A DNA stretch of 64,000 nt from Candidatus Melainabacteria bacterium (GCA_003242885.1 QKMZ01000015.1:1-64000), one strand, 5' to 3'; shown: positions 32,245 through 42,243, numbered from the stretch's first letter. The notes: generated by a model not told the origin, from the sequence alone. Numbers and translations are program-made.

Positions 32245-32826
32245 GTGTCTAGCGAAACCGCCAACTCCGTCAGTCAGATTACGAGCGCGAGTAAAGTTAA
32301 GCTCGTTGTTAGTGGCCCCGAGCTCGAAAAGATCCACGCACTGCCAGTCGATGAATACTTTGACCTGCTCGAAGAGGCTACTCCCGAGCAGCTTCAATTG
32401 ATAATTCACTCATTCGAAAAAGTGTCGCGCACCAAAAGCGGTGCCAGCTTGTTACAGAAAGTCATCGCAGTTCCGCAGGGGCGACGCTCGCTATTTTCAA
32501 TATTGATGTGGTGGGAGTCTCGACGCCCCGTATACAACATCATTGTTGGTTTGGCTGGGCTGCCTTCGATCTTATTGCTTTCGCTGTTTGGGATGGGGCA
32601 CGCTGCGTGTGTCGCTGCATTTGTCTATGCCATTTGTGCCAACATATGCTACTGCTTGGGCGCTCCGGCAGAAGTCGTGGCGCGCACATGCTACAAACAA
32701 AATGCAGAAACCTACGCTCCTGTGCTGTTTACCCTCGGAACGATTTTCTCGGTTGTTTTAACTGTACTGCTCGAACTCTTGGTTGTTGCTGCACTAGTAT
32801 TCGGAATGTTCTCCGGACGTTTCTAG
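32245..32826 (+). CDS. Hypothetical membrane protein
   Basis: 193 residues from a GTG with GAGGAAAA upstream. A cytoplasmic N-terminal half (about 1-90) contains an acidic helical segment (PVDEYFDLLEEATPEQLQLIIHSF), followed by three hydrophobic helices (VYNIIVGLAGLPSILLLSLFG, CVAAFVYAICANICYCLG, VLFTLGTIFSVVLTVLLELLV). No domain recognised. It sits just upstream of the second Sec-MsrA but with a separate promoter-like TATAAT between them. Confidence 0.7.
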   Translation: MSSETANSVSQITSASKVKLVVSGPELEKIHALPVDEYFDLLEEATPEQLQLIIHSFEKVSRTKSGASLLQKVIAVPQGRRSLFSILMWWESRRPVYNIIVGLAGLPSILLLSLFGMGHAACVAAFVYAICANICYCLGAPAEVVARTCYKQNAETYAPVLFTLGTIFSVVLTVLLELLVVAALVFGMFSGRF

Positions 32827-32912
32827 TGCTAGTCGTTTCTTAAAACCGGGCTGGCTCAGCTGGGCACAATGTAGCGCCTTGTATATAATGAAGATTGTCT
32901 GGAGGCGGTCAA

Positions 32913-33482
32913 ATGAACGCAGCAGCCAATATCTCCGCCAACCTCATACTTGTACTTCTTGCCGGTTATCTACTCAGTTTTACGATGTTTAGAGACACTT
33001 CCATTGCCAAATTGCCCGAACAAGGCAGCCTTCACAAGGTCGTTTTAGCCGCTGGTTGATTCTGGGGGGTTGAGGCGGCGCTTCAACGAATCGACGGGGT
33101 CAAACACGCGACTTCCGGTTATACAGGCGGATTAACCAAAAATCCGACCTACAAAGACGTTTGTGGTGGGCGAACAGGTCACGCGGAAGCGGTTCAGGTC
33201 TTGTTTGACCCCGAAATTGTCTCATTTAAGGAGATTATTCGGTTTTACGTGAAACAGTTTCGACCGAGCCGATATCAGGGCGAAGAAACCAGCCAGTACC
33301 GGGCGGCTATATTTTACGAGAATGAAGAGCAAAAGAAGGAGGCGGGCGAAGTGCTGGGCGAACTGGGCTTCGACAAGGCTGATATAGGGCGTTTACTAGA
33401 GCCTGCAACCACTTTCTTCGCTGCCGAGGTCTATCACCAGAAATATTATGAAAAGTCATCCCTGGGGCTTTTCAGGCGCTAG
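32913..33482 (+). CDS. msrA: MsrA selenoprotein (second), in-frame TGA at catalytic Cys
   Basis: Reading from the ATG at 32913 (GGAGGCGG site) gives an N-terminal hydrophobic anchor (NLILVLLAGYLLSFTMF), then VVLAAG-TGA-FWGVEAAL. The TGA at 33057-33059 (codon 49) replaces the catalytic Cys. The frame continues through SGYTGGLTKNPTYKDVCGG, GHAEAVQVLFDPE, SQYRAAIFYENEEQ and FAAEVYHQKYY to a TAG. It is a diverged paralogue of the enzyme at 9978-10526, so the TGA is retained in two independent genes. A conventional reading would omit the active site. Confidence 0.87.
33069..33087 (+). promoter_or_regulatory. Candidate bacterial SECIS hairpin
   Basis: Directly after the TGA, GTTGAGG (33069-33075) pairs with CTTCAAC (33081-33087) as seven pairs including one G-U, around the loop CGGCG. 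The loop begins 17 bases after the TGA and has a G in its first two positions, matching the usual bSECIS spacing (16-37) and loop rule. Confidence 0.65.
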
Positions 33483-33637
33483 TATTCGGAATTTTGGCAA
33501 AGGTTGAAACCTTCGTTAAGCGGGACGGATATGCTCGCCCATTGATGCATGATGGGTAAATCTGCAAAACCTTGTCATTTGGATTAATTTGGTACCGATT
33601 GAGTCTTGATACCTAACGAAGGCACTCAGGCTATCGT

Positions 33638-35011
33638 TTGAAAGTAGAACTCGAGAAATTAGAGAAGTATCCAGTTCTCACGCCAACGGGCATGGAGAGC
33701 ACAGAGTCGGCGGGCTTACTCTTTGTCGGTGGACCTGTCTGTGTCTTACTTGCCTGGCTTCTTTTCTCTGCCATGGCGAAATACTTGATTGTGTGGCAGA
33801 TTCTGGCGATTTTCGTTGTTTTTGCTCACCACGCTGCCACAAACTCGTCCGGCATTTCTTCGTCGCTCGATCTTAAAGCAAAAGGGCTCGACATAAGAGA
33901 CCCGAGCATGAATGCCATCATGCCTTGGGACTGGCTGACCAAGGTTGAAATGAGGCAGCGCAATTTCAGCATAATTCCCAACTATGTCTATTTCAAATTC
34001 AAAGATAACTCTGATGTGCTTATCCTTTGGGACGACGTAAAAGAAACAATGGACTCCACTACGCTGATCTCCTGCGTTCGTACATGGGCTCCCCACGCAG
34101 AGATTTTGGGCGATGCCAAACTGACAAAATCCGAATCAATAGCTACTTATACCGAGCTTTGGTTGAAAGACATGAGCCTCACGAAGACTGAGCGGCGTCT
34201 TCGCCAAGATCAAATGTTGCCACCTGAAACTGTCCTCAGCAACAGTTATAAGGTCGAGCGAATCTTGAGTGGCGGTGGACAGGGAACCGCCTATCTTGCC
34301 TCAGTTTTGCCTGGAGCGGAAGTTCCTAACATGCCATCGCGAGTGGTGATAAAGGAATTCATTTTGCCGTCCAATGACCGCGGACTTAAGAAGGCGACTG
34401 ATGGTCTTGTGAAGGAAGTTGCGATTCTGAGACGTATAAATCATCCGAGAATTGTTCGTCTCTATGACTTCTTCATTGAAGATATGCGTGGCTATCTCGT
34501 CATTGAATTTATTGACGGAGAAACTCTTCGGCAGCTGGTCTCAAGGAAAGGTCCATTGGATGATGCTCTTGTTGCAGAAATTGGAGCATCATTGTGCGAC
34601 TCGCTCACCTATCTGCACCAGCTCTCTCCGCCGATCATTCACGGCGATGTTACTCCCGACAATATTATGTTGGAAAAAAGTGGTGCCATCAAACTAATGG
34701 ATTTTGATGCGTCTCAAGAACTTACACGTAACAAGACCAACACTGTAGTTGGTAAGCACGCGTACATGTCACCCGAGCAATTCAAGGGAATTCTCGGAAG
34801 CGAGAGCGATATCTATGCGCTCGGTTGCACGTTGAACTTTTTGCTCACGGGCGTCGACCCAGAGCCAATAAGCGAGTCTCGCCCCGCTAGCCGCAGAGAG
34901 GCAATTGGCGAATTAATGAATGAGGCAGTTGCTAAAGCTACCAAATTAAACGTTGCAGAAAGATATTCCACTCTTTCCGAATTGAGAGGCGATCTTGAGC
35001 GAATCAGATAG
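33638..35011 (+). CDS. Ser/Thr protein kinase, N-terminal membrane domain, altered HRD/DFG
   Basis: 457 residues from a TTG; an ATG at 33692 is an alternative. Two N-terminal hydrophobic helices (about residues 25-75) are followed by a PH-like segment and a kinase domain from about 205: LSGGGQGTAYLA, VVIKEF (catalytic Lys), IIHGDVTPDNIML in place of HRD, and LMDFDASQE in place of DFG, then YMSPEQ and DIYALGCTLNFLLTG. The Asp and Asn of the loop remain, but Arg to Gly and Gly to Asp changes may slow or alter activity. The end overlaps the next kinase gene by 17 bases. Confidence 0.88.
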   Translation: MKVELEKLEKYPVLTPTGMESTESAGLLFVGGPVCVLLAWLLFSAMAKYLIVWQILAIFVVFAHHAATNSSGISSSLDLKAKGLDIRDPSMNAIMPWDWLTKVEMRQRNFSIIPNYVYFKFKDNSDVLILWDDVKETMDSTTLISCVRTWAPHAEILGDAKLTKSESIATYTELWLKDMSLTKTERRLRQDQMLPPETVLSNSYKVERILSGGGQGTAYLASVLPGAEVPNMPSRVVIKEFILPSNDRGLKKATDGLVKEVAILRRINHPRIVRLYDFFIEDMRGYLVIEFIDGETLRQLVSRKGPLDDALVAEIGASLCDSLTYLHQLSPPIIHGDVTPDNIMLEKSGAIKLMDFDASQELTRNKTNTVVGKHAYMSPEQFKGILGSESDIYALGCTLNFLLTGVDPEPISESRPASRREAIGELMNEAVAKATKLNVAERYSTLSELRGDLERIR

Positions 35012-36482
35012 TTTGAAGAAACATACCGTGGCACCTCAGGTTTCTCCTGTGCAGGGTGGAGCTTTTGAGATCGCTTACACGCCGGATTTCGAAACGGGCA
35101 ATCGAATAGTTTTGAAATTCACTTGGCCAATTGTTTTCTTTGCTTTGGCATATGTATACATCGCACTGATAGAACCTTTTTCATTAGTGGGATGCATCGG
35201 CGGTGGACTTGCTTTGATTCTTATCGCTTCTTATTTGGTACTGCTTACTATTTTGTTCAAGAAGTATTTTGTCCTTCGCCAATGGGGCATCACCCTGCCC
35301 GTGACGTATTTAGCTGCTGCATCAGGGTGTCTTCGTTGGAGTTGGACAGATTTAAATCAGGTTGTTTTTTCGAGAAGCTCAGAAGGATTTCGCAGCGCCG
35401 ATCAATTGGTACTTCGCTTTCAACATTCTGGTTCTTCTGCCCCTGTCAACATTCATATCAGGCTGCGAGACATTGATCAACTGGACTTGAAAAAGTTCGT
35501 GTATGCCATCGTCACTAATGCACCACATGCGGTGTTTGAGCCGCCGCTCGATCAAGTTGGTATAGAACTTCCAACCGTGTCCGGTATAAAACATCTTAAC
35601 TTTCATAGTTTTACAACAATGTGGGATGAAGAGTTCTCCACTCGGTACTCTCCTACGTTATTTGTTCCGATGTCTCCCGGTGATGAACTTAGAAATGGTG
35701 CCATCAAGATCTCAGAGCTTGTAGCGTGTGGAGGCTCTGCTGCTATTTATGCAGCAAAGAATTCTAGCGGTGAGCCAATCATTGTAAAAGAAGCTGTTAT
35801 TCCGAAAAACTCTCCCGACGAACTTAAGGCTAAGGCGATTGAATTGTTCAATAGAGAAGCGTTGCTTTTGAGCAAGTTGGATCATCCTCACATTGCAAAG
35901 GTTTTCGATCATTTTGTCGAGAATGAGCACCACTATGAGGTTCTCGAGTATATCGACGGTTTGGATCTTCGGCGCTTTGTCAAAGAAAGAGGACCACAAC
36001 CAGAGGATTTTGTCCTCAACTGGGCAGAACAGATTTGCGAAATTCTCGATTATTTGCACTCGCAGCAGCCGCCCGTTATTCATCGAGATTTGACGCCAGA
36101 CAACCTTGTTTTACGAGTTGACGGTCAGCTGGTGCTGATTGACTTCGGGGCGGCAAATGCATTCGTTGGCACCGCGACTGGCACTATGGTCGGCAAGCAA
36201 TCATACATGCCACCAGAGCAGCTGCGTGGAAAGTCTGTCCCACAAAGCGACATTTATTCGCTCGGAGGCACCTGCTATTTCCTTTTGACGGGCAAGGATC
36301 CTACACCGCTTGAAGCATCGCAAATAAGCGAAAATTCCGGCTTGCCGATGAACTTGAATCCACTGCTGGCGCGATGCACTGCAGCCGAAGTGGAAGCCAG
36401 ATACGCGAATTCTCGCGAACTTTTGCAAGACATACGCCGCCTTCGCCAGCAACGCGTTGTTGCGGCAGCTGCAGAGACTTAG
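34995..36482 (+). CDS. Ser/Thr protein kinase, N-terminal membrane domain, canonical motifs
   Basis: 495 residues. Layout copies its upstream neighbour: two N-terminal helices (IVFFALAYVYIALIEPFSL, GCIGGGLALILIASYLVLLTILF), a beta-rich domain, then a kinase domain with LVACGGSAAIYAAKN, IIVKEAVI (Lys), VIHRDLTPDNLVL, LIDFGAANAF, SYMPPEQ and DIYSLGGTCYFLLTG. Both kinases therefore come from one duplication, with this one keeping the standard catalytic motifs. It could phosphorylate or activate its altered partner, which is inference. It starts inside the 3' end of the first gene. Confidence 0.9.
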   Translation: MSESDSLKKHTVAPQVSPVQGGAFEIAYTPDFETGNRIVLKFTWPIVFFALAYVYIALIEPFSLVGCIGGGLALILIASYLVLLTILFKKYFVLRQWGITLPVTYLAAASGCLRWSWTDLNQVVFSRSSEGFRSADQLVLRFQHSGSSAPVNIHIRLRDIDQLDLKKFVYAIVTNAPHAVFEPPLDQVGIELPTVSGIKHLNFHSFTTMWDEEFSTRYSPTLFVPMSPGDELRNGAIKISELVACGGSAAIYAAKNSSGEPIIVKEAVIPKNSPDELKAKAIELFNREALLLSKLDHPHIAKVFDHFVENEHHYEVLEYIDGLDLRRFVKERGPQPEDFVLNWAEQICEILDYLHSQQPPVIHRDLTPDNLVLRVDGQLVLIDFGAANAFVGTATGTMVGKQSYMPPEQLRGKSVPQSDIYSLGGTCYFLLTGKDPTPLEASQISENSGLPMNLNPLLARCTAAEVEARYANSRELLQDIRRLRQQRVVAAAAET

Positions 36483-36497
36483 GACTTGGTAAGTCTG

Positions 36498-36571
36498 AGG
36501 AGTCTAGGAATCTAAGGAATCGCAGGAATCGCAGGAATCTCAGGAGTCTCAAGTATCTCAGGTATCCAGAT
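36498..36571 (+). repeat. 9-bp tandem repeats between kinase and TPR genes
   Basis: About eight imperfect 9-base units of the form GGAATCNCA (variants GGAGTCTCA, AGTATCTCA, GGTATCCAG) fill the gap before 36597. They are A/G/T/C mixed and not a CRISPR or terminator. Possibly slippage-prone 5' untranslated sequence. Confidence 0.75.
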
Positions 36572-36596
36572 TCAATCTAAATGGTAGGAGCGAAGC

Positions 36597-38468
36597 ATGT
36601 ACACATTTTCAGAAGCTGAATACAAATGGTGTCCTCAGTGTGCCGGAAATATAAGACTGGAAGCAACGTATTGCCGCTTTTGCCATAAGCCGATCGAAAA
36701 TCGACTGTTGAAGACGGTTTCCATGCCACCATTTGTCACTGTTCGAAGTATTCGTGAGTGGCTTCCGAATTTCGCCGAGTTGAAAACAAAGCTGCCGGTC
36801 GAGTTTCTCACCAGACTTGAAACCGCCGCCGCTGCAGCTCCAAAACAAATTGGTGAATCAATTGAAGATATGCGCAAAAAGCCAGGCGGTGAAAACATAT
36901 GTCCACACGAACCGCCGGAAGCAAATGTGATTGCAATTTTGACTGACCTATTTTTAGCACTATATGCCAACGGTGAACCGATAAGTCTGTATTGTGATTA
37001 TCCGCAAATGAAGATGCTTGAGATTACACCGCAGGAAATCGCTGCTGAACTCGAGCTTCGCCAAACCGAATTCGAGAAAGGGCATCGATGCGGGTATTGC
37101 CAGGAATATGTTTTGGCAAACAGTGAGGAGTGTCGCTTTTGCGAGGGGGCCGAAGGCAAAATTCCCGTGCCGGTTGAAAACACATGGGAAAAACCTGTCA
37201 ATCCACACCTCTTGAAGGATGTGCTTATTTATGAAGCCGCCTGGAGAAGGATTCATGAAGAAGATGCTGTACCGGAGGAAATACTTGCGTCTAGCGGCTG
37301 CAGCGAAAAGGACATTGAACAGGAGATTTTGCGACAGCGAGATGGAAGCGGAGATTTGCCGATGACGCGTTTCACCAAGCGCATGATTGATTTAGATCTC
37401 TCGACGTATTTCAGCTATGAACAGCTATCGATAATGGCCCTTTCAGATTTGGGAAGCGCACTCGATAACAGGAAAGTCGGTCGCTCGGATGAAGCACTAA
37501 TTGTGTATGAACACGCGCTTCGTAGGACGGAAGGCAAAGATGAATTGATGAGCCAGCGTGCTTCAATATTGACCCACCTCTCAACCCACTACACATATAA
37601 AAAAGATGAAAACAAAGCCAGGCTATACAGATCAATGGCGCACGAATGCAGCAAGTTTGGAATGAACGACGAAATGAAAGCGATGATGGACAAGTCAAAC
37701 GAGAGTTTGGAGAACATGTTCATAGGCGACAATCTCTTTGAGATGGATCCGGAAAAGCGTTTGGCCGCGTTAGAGAAAGATGCTGGCAAAGGCTTCGGTG
37801 GACTGGGCGACATGGCGGAAAAAATCAATGAACTCATACCTGGTATGGGTGAGTTTTTTGCTTCGCTCACAGAAGGAATACAAGGCACAGTCAATTTGTC
37901 GCGGATCATGCTTCAGGCTCAAGTTGCGGAGAAAAATGGAAATCTGCAGGAGGCGGAAAGTAAGTACCAGGAGGCTCTGCCCCTCGCTGAACAAGACCGC
38001 GTTATGGGAATGACTTCGAAGATTAACATAATGAATTCTTTGGCTGAGATTAAGAAGAAGCTGGGCGACATGTCTGCGGCGGAAAAACTGCTGAACGAAG
38101 CGTTAGTGTGTGCAAAGGAGTACGCCGAAGCGCATCCATCGCTCGGAAAGTCTGCGCTGCTTCAAACGCTGGCAAATCACGCTTCTCATCTAAGGGACGA
38201 AGGGAAGTACGAGGAGTCTGAGTCGGAATTCCAACAGGCTTTAAGGGTCCATGACGAGGTTTCTAACGCCTTTATAAAAGAGTACGGGGGCGACCTGGCC
38301 GATTACGCTGGCCAGGAAGCGGACATCAAGGAAAAGTACCTTTTACTCTTAAAAGCACAAAAGAGGAGCAGCGAAGCGGAGAAGGTGGAATCTGAAGTAG
38401 CACAATTGCGAAAAACCGCGGAAGCCAGAGAGGCAGAGCGAAAAGAGCGTCGAGGCGGTAAAAAATAA
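36597..38468 (+). CDS. Zinc-ribbon and TPR protein
   Basis: 623 residues. N-terminal CPQC...CRFC (residues 12-33) and CGYC...CRFC (about 163-179) are two zinc ribbons. Residues about 275-370 and 440-600 contain TPR/kinesin-light-chain-like helices (DEALIVYEHALRRTEG, LQEAESKYQEALPLAEQ, SAAEKLLNEALVCAKE, EESESEFQQALRVHDE). No signal peptide. It follows the two kinases in the same direction and precedes DnaK, so a scaffolding role in a kinase-linked pathway is possible. The C-terminus is strongly basic/charged. Confidence 0.85.
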   Translation: MYTFSEAEYKWCPQCAGNIRLEATYCRFCHKPIENRLLKTVSMPPFVTVRSIREWLPNFAELKTKLPVEFLTRLETAAAAAPKQIGESIEDMRKKPGGENICPHEPPEANVIAILTDLFLALYANGEPISLYCDYPQMKMLEITPQEIAAELELRQTEFEKGHRCGYCQEYVLANSEECRFCEGAEGKIPVPVENTWEKPVNPHLLKDVLIYEAAWRRIHEEDAVPEEILASSGCSEKDIEQEILRQRDGSGDLPMTRFTKRMIDLDLSTYFSYEQLSIMALSDLGSALDNRKVGRSDEALIVYEHALRRTEGKDELMSQRASILTHLSTHYTYKKDENKARLYRSMAHECSKFGMNDEMKAMMDKSNESLENMFIGDNLFEMDPEKRLAALEKDAGKGFGGLGDMAEKINELIPGMGEFFASLTEGIQGTVNLSRIMLQAQVAEKNGNLQEAESKYQEALPLAEQDRVMGMTSKINIMNSLAEIKKKLGDMSAAEKLLNEALVCAKEYAEAHPSLGKSALLQTLANHASHLRDEGKYEESESEFQQALRVHDEVSNAFIKEYGGDLADYAGQEADIKEKYLLLLKAQKRSSEAEKVESEVAQLRKTAEAREAERKERRGGKK

Positions 38469-38611
38469 AGAAATTTTGTTGTTTGGACAACATTTCCGTT
38501 TCGTTGGTTAAAACAAAAGTATGACCCGTGAATTTCACCAACGGATTGGCGCTCGCTCGCCTTTCTAGATGGCGGCTTTTGGTTGCGTTTAAGACGTATG
38601 AGGAAACAGAT

Positions 38612-40564
38612 ATGAGTAAAACGGTTGGTATTGATTTGGGCACGACAAACTCTGTTGTCGCCGTGATGGAGGGCGGCCAGCCTACCGTTATCGCTAACGC
38701 GGAAGGCTCGCGCACGACACCCTCAGTAGTAGCGTTCACTAAGACGGGCGAAAGATTGGTCGGGCAGCTCGCAAGGCGTCAGGCTGTCGTTAATCCCCAG
38801 AACACTATCTATTCCATTAAACGCTTCATTGGACGTCGATTCGACGAGGTAGAAGCGGAAAGAGCCATCGTCTCTTACAGGCTGAAGCCTGGTGCTGAGA
38901 ACAGCAGCAAAGTCGTTGTTCAAGATAAGGAATACACGCCGGAAGAAATCTCCGCAATGGTGCTCCGCAAATTGAAGGAAGACGCTGAAAAATACCTTGG
39001 CGAAAAGGTCACTGGCGCGGTCATCACCGTACCGGCATATTTCAATGACTCACAGCGCCAATCGACGAAAAACGCGGGAGCCATCGCTGGTCTGGACGTT
39101 CTGAGAATCATCAACGAACCGACGGCCGCAGCTCTTGCATACGGCATCGACAAGAAGAATAACGAGACGGTTCTCGTTTTTGACCTTGGCGGCGGAACAT
39201 TTGACGTGTCGATTCTGGAAGTCGGCGACGGCGTTTTCGAAGTGAAATCGACATCGGGTGATACGCACCTTGGTGGCGACGACTTCGACCACGCTATTGT
39301 TGATTGGGCTGCCAGTGAGTTCCAAAAGCTTGAAGGTGTAGACCTGCGCAAAGACAAACAAGCTCTCCAACGTTTGATTGAAGCATCGGAAAAGGCAAAA
39401 ATCGAGTTGTCTTCCGTTTCGGAAACAACCATTTCCCTTCCGTTTGTCACCGCCAACGAGACCGGACCTAAGCACCTCGATATGCGAATCTCTAAAGCTA
39501 AGTTCAACGAGTTGACTCGTAGCTTGGTGGAGCGCTGCCGTAAGCCAGTTGAGCAAGCAATTCTTGACGCCGGACTCAAGGCAACGGATATTGACGAAGT
39601 TGTTTTGGTTGGTGGTTCTACCCGTATACCTGCAGTTCAAGAACTGGTGAAAACAATCACCGGTAAAGAACCAAATCAAGGCGTGAACCCGGACGAAGTA
39701 GTAGCAATTGGTGCAGCTATTCAATCTGGAGTACTCGCCGGAGAAGTCAAAGATGTTGTGCTTCTCGATGTAACTCCGCTTTCGCTGGGTATCGAGACAA
39801 TGGGCGGCGTTTTCACCAAGCTTGTTGAGCGCAACACAACAATCCCGACGCACAAGTCGCAAACATTCTCCACCGCTGACGATAATCAGCCCGGAGTCGA
39901 TGTTTACGTCTACCAGGGCGAGCGTCCGATGGCGCGCGACAACAAGCTGTTGGGCAACTTCCGTCTCGATGGAATCGCTCCCGCTCCGCGTGGACTGCCA
40001 AAAATCGAAGTGTCGTTCGATATCGATGCCAATGGTATCGTCAGCGTCAAAGCACGCGACGAAGCCACCAATAAGGAGCAGAAGATCACCATCACTGCCA
40101 GCACCAATCTGAGCAAGGCTGATGTGGAACGGCTCATTAAAGAAGCTTCCGAGCATGCAGATGAAGACCGCGAACTCAGAGAAGCCGCGGACGTTCGCAA
40201 CGAAGCAGACCAAATGTGCTACATGGTCGAGCGTCAATTGAACGAACTTGGTGCTGCCGTCAATGAGCAAAACAAAGCGAAAGCAAAATCGCTCGTGGAC
40301 GAACTGCGTAAGAAAGTTGAGGAAAAAGCCGGCACCGCGGCCCTCAAATCGGCGATGGACGAATTACGTGGAGCACTTGTTATTCTGCAGCAAGATGCTG
40401 CCGCTACGCAGGCTGCAGGTGCACAATCATCTGCTCATGGTGGAGGACAAAGCGCCGGGTTCGGTGGTTCGCAGCACTTCGGCAACGGAGGTTCGAACGG
40501 AGGCGCTAAAGGAAGCTCAAACAACGACGATGACATCGTTGATGTCGAAGTCAGCGCCGCATAG
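38612..40564 (+). CDS. dnaK: Chaperone protein DnaK (Hsp70)
   Basis: 650 residues from the ATG at 38612 (GAGGAAACAG upstream, chosen over the frame opening at 38528). The ATPase domain has [44 protein letters not shown] and VGGSTRIP. The linker is [18 protein letters not shown], then the substrate domain ([14 protein letters not shown]) and a Gly-rich C-terminus ending in [11 protein letters not shown]. It is shorter in the lid than E. coli DnaK, like many paralogues. No CIRCE element or grpE/dnaJ neighbour is seen, so this may be a secondary DnaK copy. Confidence 0.97.
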   Translation: MSKTVGIDLGTTNSVVAVMEGGQPTVIANAEGSRTTPSVVAFTKTGERLVGQLARRQAVVNPQNTIYSIKRFIGRRFDEVEAERAIVSYRLKPGAENSSKVVVQDKEYTPEEISAMVLRKLKEDAEKYLGEKVTGAVITVPAYFNDSQRQSTKNAGAIAGLDVLRIINEPTAAALAYGIDKKNNETVLVFDLGGGTFDVSILEVGDGVFEVKSTSGDTHLGGDDFDHAIVDWAASEFQKLEGVDLRKDKQALQRLIEASEKAKIELSSVSETTISLPFVTANETGPKHLDMRISKAKFNELTRSLVERCRKPVEQAILDAGLKATDIDEVVLVGGSTRIPAVQELVKTITGKEPNQGVNPDEVVAIGAAIQSGVLAGEVKDVVLLDVTPLSLGIETMGGVFTKLVERNTTIPTHKSQTFSTADDNQPGVDVYVYQGERPMARDNKLLGNFRLDGIAPAPRGLPKIEVSFDIDANGIVSVKARDEATNKEQKITITASTNLSKADVERLIKEASEHADEDRELREAADVRNEADQMCYMVERQLNELGAAVNEQNKAKAKSLVDELRKKVEEKAGTAALKSAMDELRGALVILQQDAAATQAAGAQSSAHGGGQSAGFGGSQHFGNGGSNGGAKGSSNNDDDIVDVEVSAA

Positions 40565-40594
40565 AAGACCTGAATCTCTTCAGTGACGCTACAA

Positions 40595-40623
40595 AAAACG
40601 CCTCTAGTCACTAGAGGCGTTTT
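40595..40623. terminator. Bidirectional terminator after dnaK
   Basis: AAAACGCCTCTAG (40595-40607), loop TCA, CTAGAGGCGTTTT (40611-40623): 13 perfect pairs with T runs on both strands, between convergent genes. Confidence 0.92.
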
Positions 40624-40660
40624 CGTTTAAAACGGCCGGAGCGCCGCCATCCTCTGCCAT

Positions 40661-41230
40661 CTAAACTCTCAACGAGCCGCGAAAACCTCTTACAGCATAG
40701 TAAGAAGATGCACCGTTGTGATAGAGAAATACTGTGTCATAGCGGCGGTCGCAGTAAAGCGCACCACCGAGTTTTCTAATTGCTGCTGGTGTTTGCACCC
40801 AGCTTGATGTTTTCAAATCGAATTTCCCGAGCTTTTGTAGTTCGCGATATTCTTCTTCAGACAGCATTTCAATGCCCATCGCCGCAGCCATGTCCATGGC
40901 GTTGCCTGCAGGTTTATGTTCTTTTCTAGAATCCAGCGCTTCTTTGTCAAAACATATACTTCTGCGATCTTTTGGTGTTTCCGCCGAGCAATCAAAAAAG
41001 ATAAATTCGCCGGTCTTCTTATCCTGTTCGACTACATCCGGCTCACCGCCGGTTCTCTCCATCTCGCTTAACGACCAGAGTTTATCGGCATTGCTTTCCA
41101 ACCTGCTTTGCACTTGATCCCATTCAATGCCTTTGTGGCGACTTGCGTTTTTCTCAAAGCGCGCTTTTAGCGTTTTGAACAATTCCTTTTGCTGTTCTGC
41201 CGAAACTTTCTTACTGGTCGCTGTTTTCAT
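40661..41230 (-). CDS. DUF4256 protein
   Basis: 189 residues from the ATG at 41230; the longer frame to 41455 overlaps the aldolase gene. It has the DUF4256 core: QKELFKTLKARFEKNASRHKGIEWDQVQSRL, then EMERTGGEPDVVEQDKKTGEFIFFDCSAETP-type block (conserved Gly-Glu-Pro-Asp-Val), GIEMLSEEEYRELQKLGKFDLKTSSWVQTPA and a C-terminal VFLYHNGASSYYAVRGFRG. The family is widespread and uncharacterised. It is probably cytoplasmic. Confidence 0.9.
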   Translation of the reverse strand: MKTATSKKVSAEQQKELFKTLKARFEKNASRHKGIEWDQVQSRLESNADKLWSLSEMERTGGEPDVVEQDKKTGEFIFFDCSAETPKDRRSICFDKEALDSRKEHKPAGNAMDMAAAMGIEMLSEEEYRELQKLGKFDLKTSSWVQTPAAIRKLGGALYCDRRYDTVFLYHNGASSYYAVRGFRGSLRV

Positions 41231-41315
41231 GTCGCATCCTACCGAGCTATGTGGAGTGCAAGTTGCTCTGTCGTCAGGAAATAGAGAATTCTCGCTGAGC
41301 TGCGAAATGATAACT

Positions 41316-42068
41316 TTACTTCCGAAGTTCTTCAAGCTTGTGTTTTGCCGAGGTCCACATTGTATGCAGATCAACTCCGGCTGCGACCAGAGTAAATCCG
41401 GCATCAATGTAGCCTTTGGCTTGTTCGGGAAGTAGAGCAAAAATACCGGCCGCAACCTTGTGTTTTTGGCAAGCCGCCAGAACGTTCTTTATCGCATTCT
41501 GAACTTCTGGATCTCCGACCTTTCCGAGTTTTCCAAAGCTTCCTGATAAATCGTAAGGACCAATTATGATCCCATCTATGCCGTCTACTGAGATGATTTC
41601 CTCAATGTTTTTGACTGCTTCTTGGTCTTCGATCTGTACCACAACACACGTGAGTTCATTGGCATTCTCGTGGTGTGTTGCATCGAGCCCATAAGTATGC
41701 GCCCGACCAGCGCCAAAGCTACGTTTGCCGAACGGCGGATACTTAGCCGATTTCACCGCTCGCAAGGCATCCGCTTTGTTGCTGACATGAGGAACGATAA
41801 TGCCATCGGCTCCAATATCGAGCACTCGTTTGATCCATTCGTCGGCATTTGTTGGAACGCGCACAAGACCGGCGCAGTCAGAATGTTTTGCTGACAATAT
41901 TGCTTGAACCTGTTCAAGTGAAAGAGGCGAATGTTCTAAATCAATCCAAAGCCAGTCATAACCCAGATTGGATAAGCACTCAGTCACCGCTGGTGGTGAC
42001 AGTGAGACGATGGTTCCGATTTGCGTTTTGCCGGATTTGATTTTGTCTCTAAACTTCGCGAATTTCAC
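41316..42068 (-). CDS. HpcH/HpaI-family aldolase
   Basis: 250 residues. TIM-barrel landmarks: FRDKIKSGKTQIGTIVSLSPPAVTECLSNLGYDWLWIDLEHSPLS (entry strand and Glu), VRVPTNADEWIKRVLDIGADGIIVPHVSNKADA, GRAHTYGL, VVQIEDQEAVKNIEEI (metal Glu), and DGIDGIIIGPYDLSGSFGKLG. Members cleave 2-keto-3-deoxy acids such as 2-dehydro-3-deoxyglucarate or 4-hydroxy-2-oxoheptanedioate. Single gene; substrate uncertain. Confidence 0.92.
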   Translation of the reverse strand: MKFAKFRDKIKSGKTQIGTIVSLSPPAVTECLSNLGYDWLWIDLEHSPLSLEQVQAILSAKHSDCAGLVRVPTNADEWIKRVLDIGADGIIVPHVSNKADALRAVKSAKYPPFGKRSFGAGRAHTYGLDATHHENANELTCVVVQIEDQEAVKNIEEIISVDGIDGIIIGPYDLSGSFGKLGKVGDPEVQNAIKNVLAACQKHKVAAGIFALLPEQAKGYIDAGFTLVAAGVDLHTMWTSAKHKLEELRK

Positions 42069-42243
42069 TTCAATTTCTCCAATTGAGTTCGAGCCGAATC
42101 CCCATTACCAACAGTGGTCAGCGTGGCTTAGTTTAGCAAGGTTCATAAATGTAAATTTCCCCGATCTTGATGGCACTTTGACACCCATGATTCGGTCAAG
42201 CCCTAAACACGTCATGAAATCACAACATTAAGGAGAAAGTTAA

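Noticed and set aside
36498-36571. CRISPR array
   Set aside because: The units are 9 bases with no spacers, so this is a simple tandem repeat.
38470-38611. CIRCE/HrcA operator before dnaK
   Set aside because: No TTAGCACTC-N9-GAGTGCTAA sequence is present.
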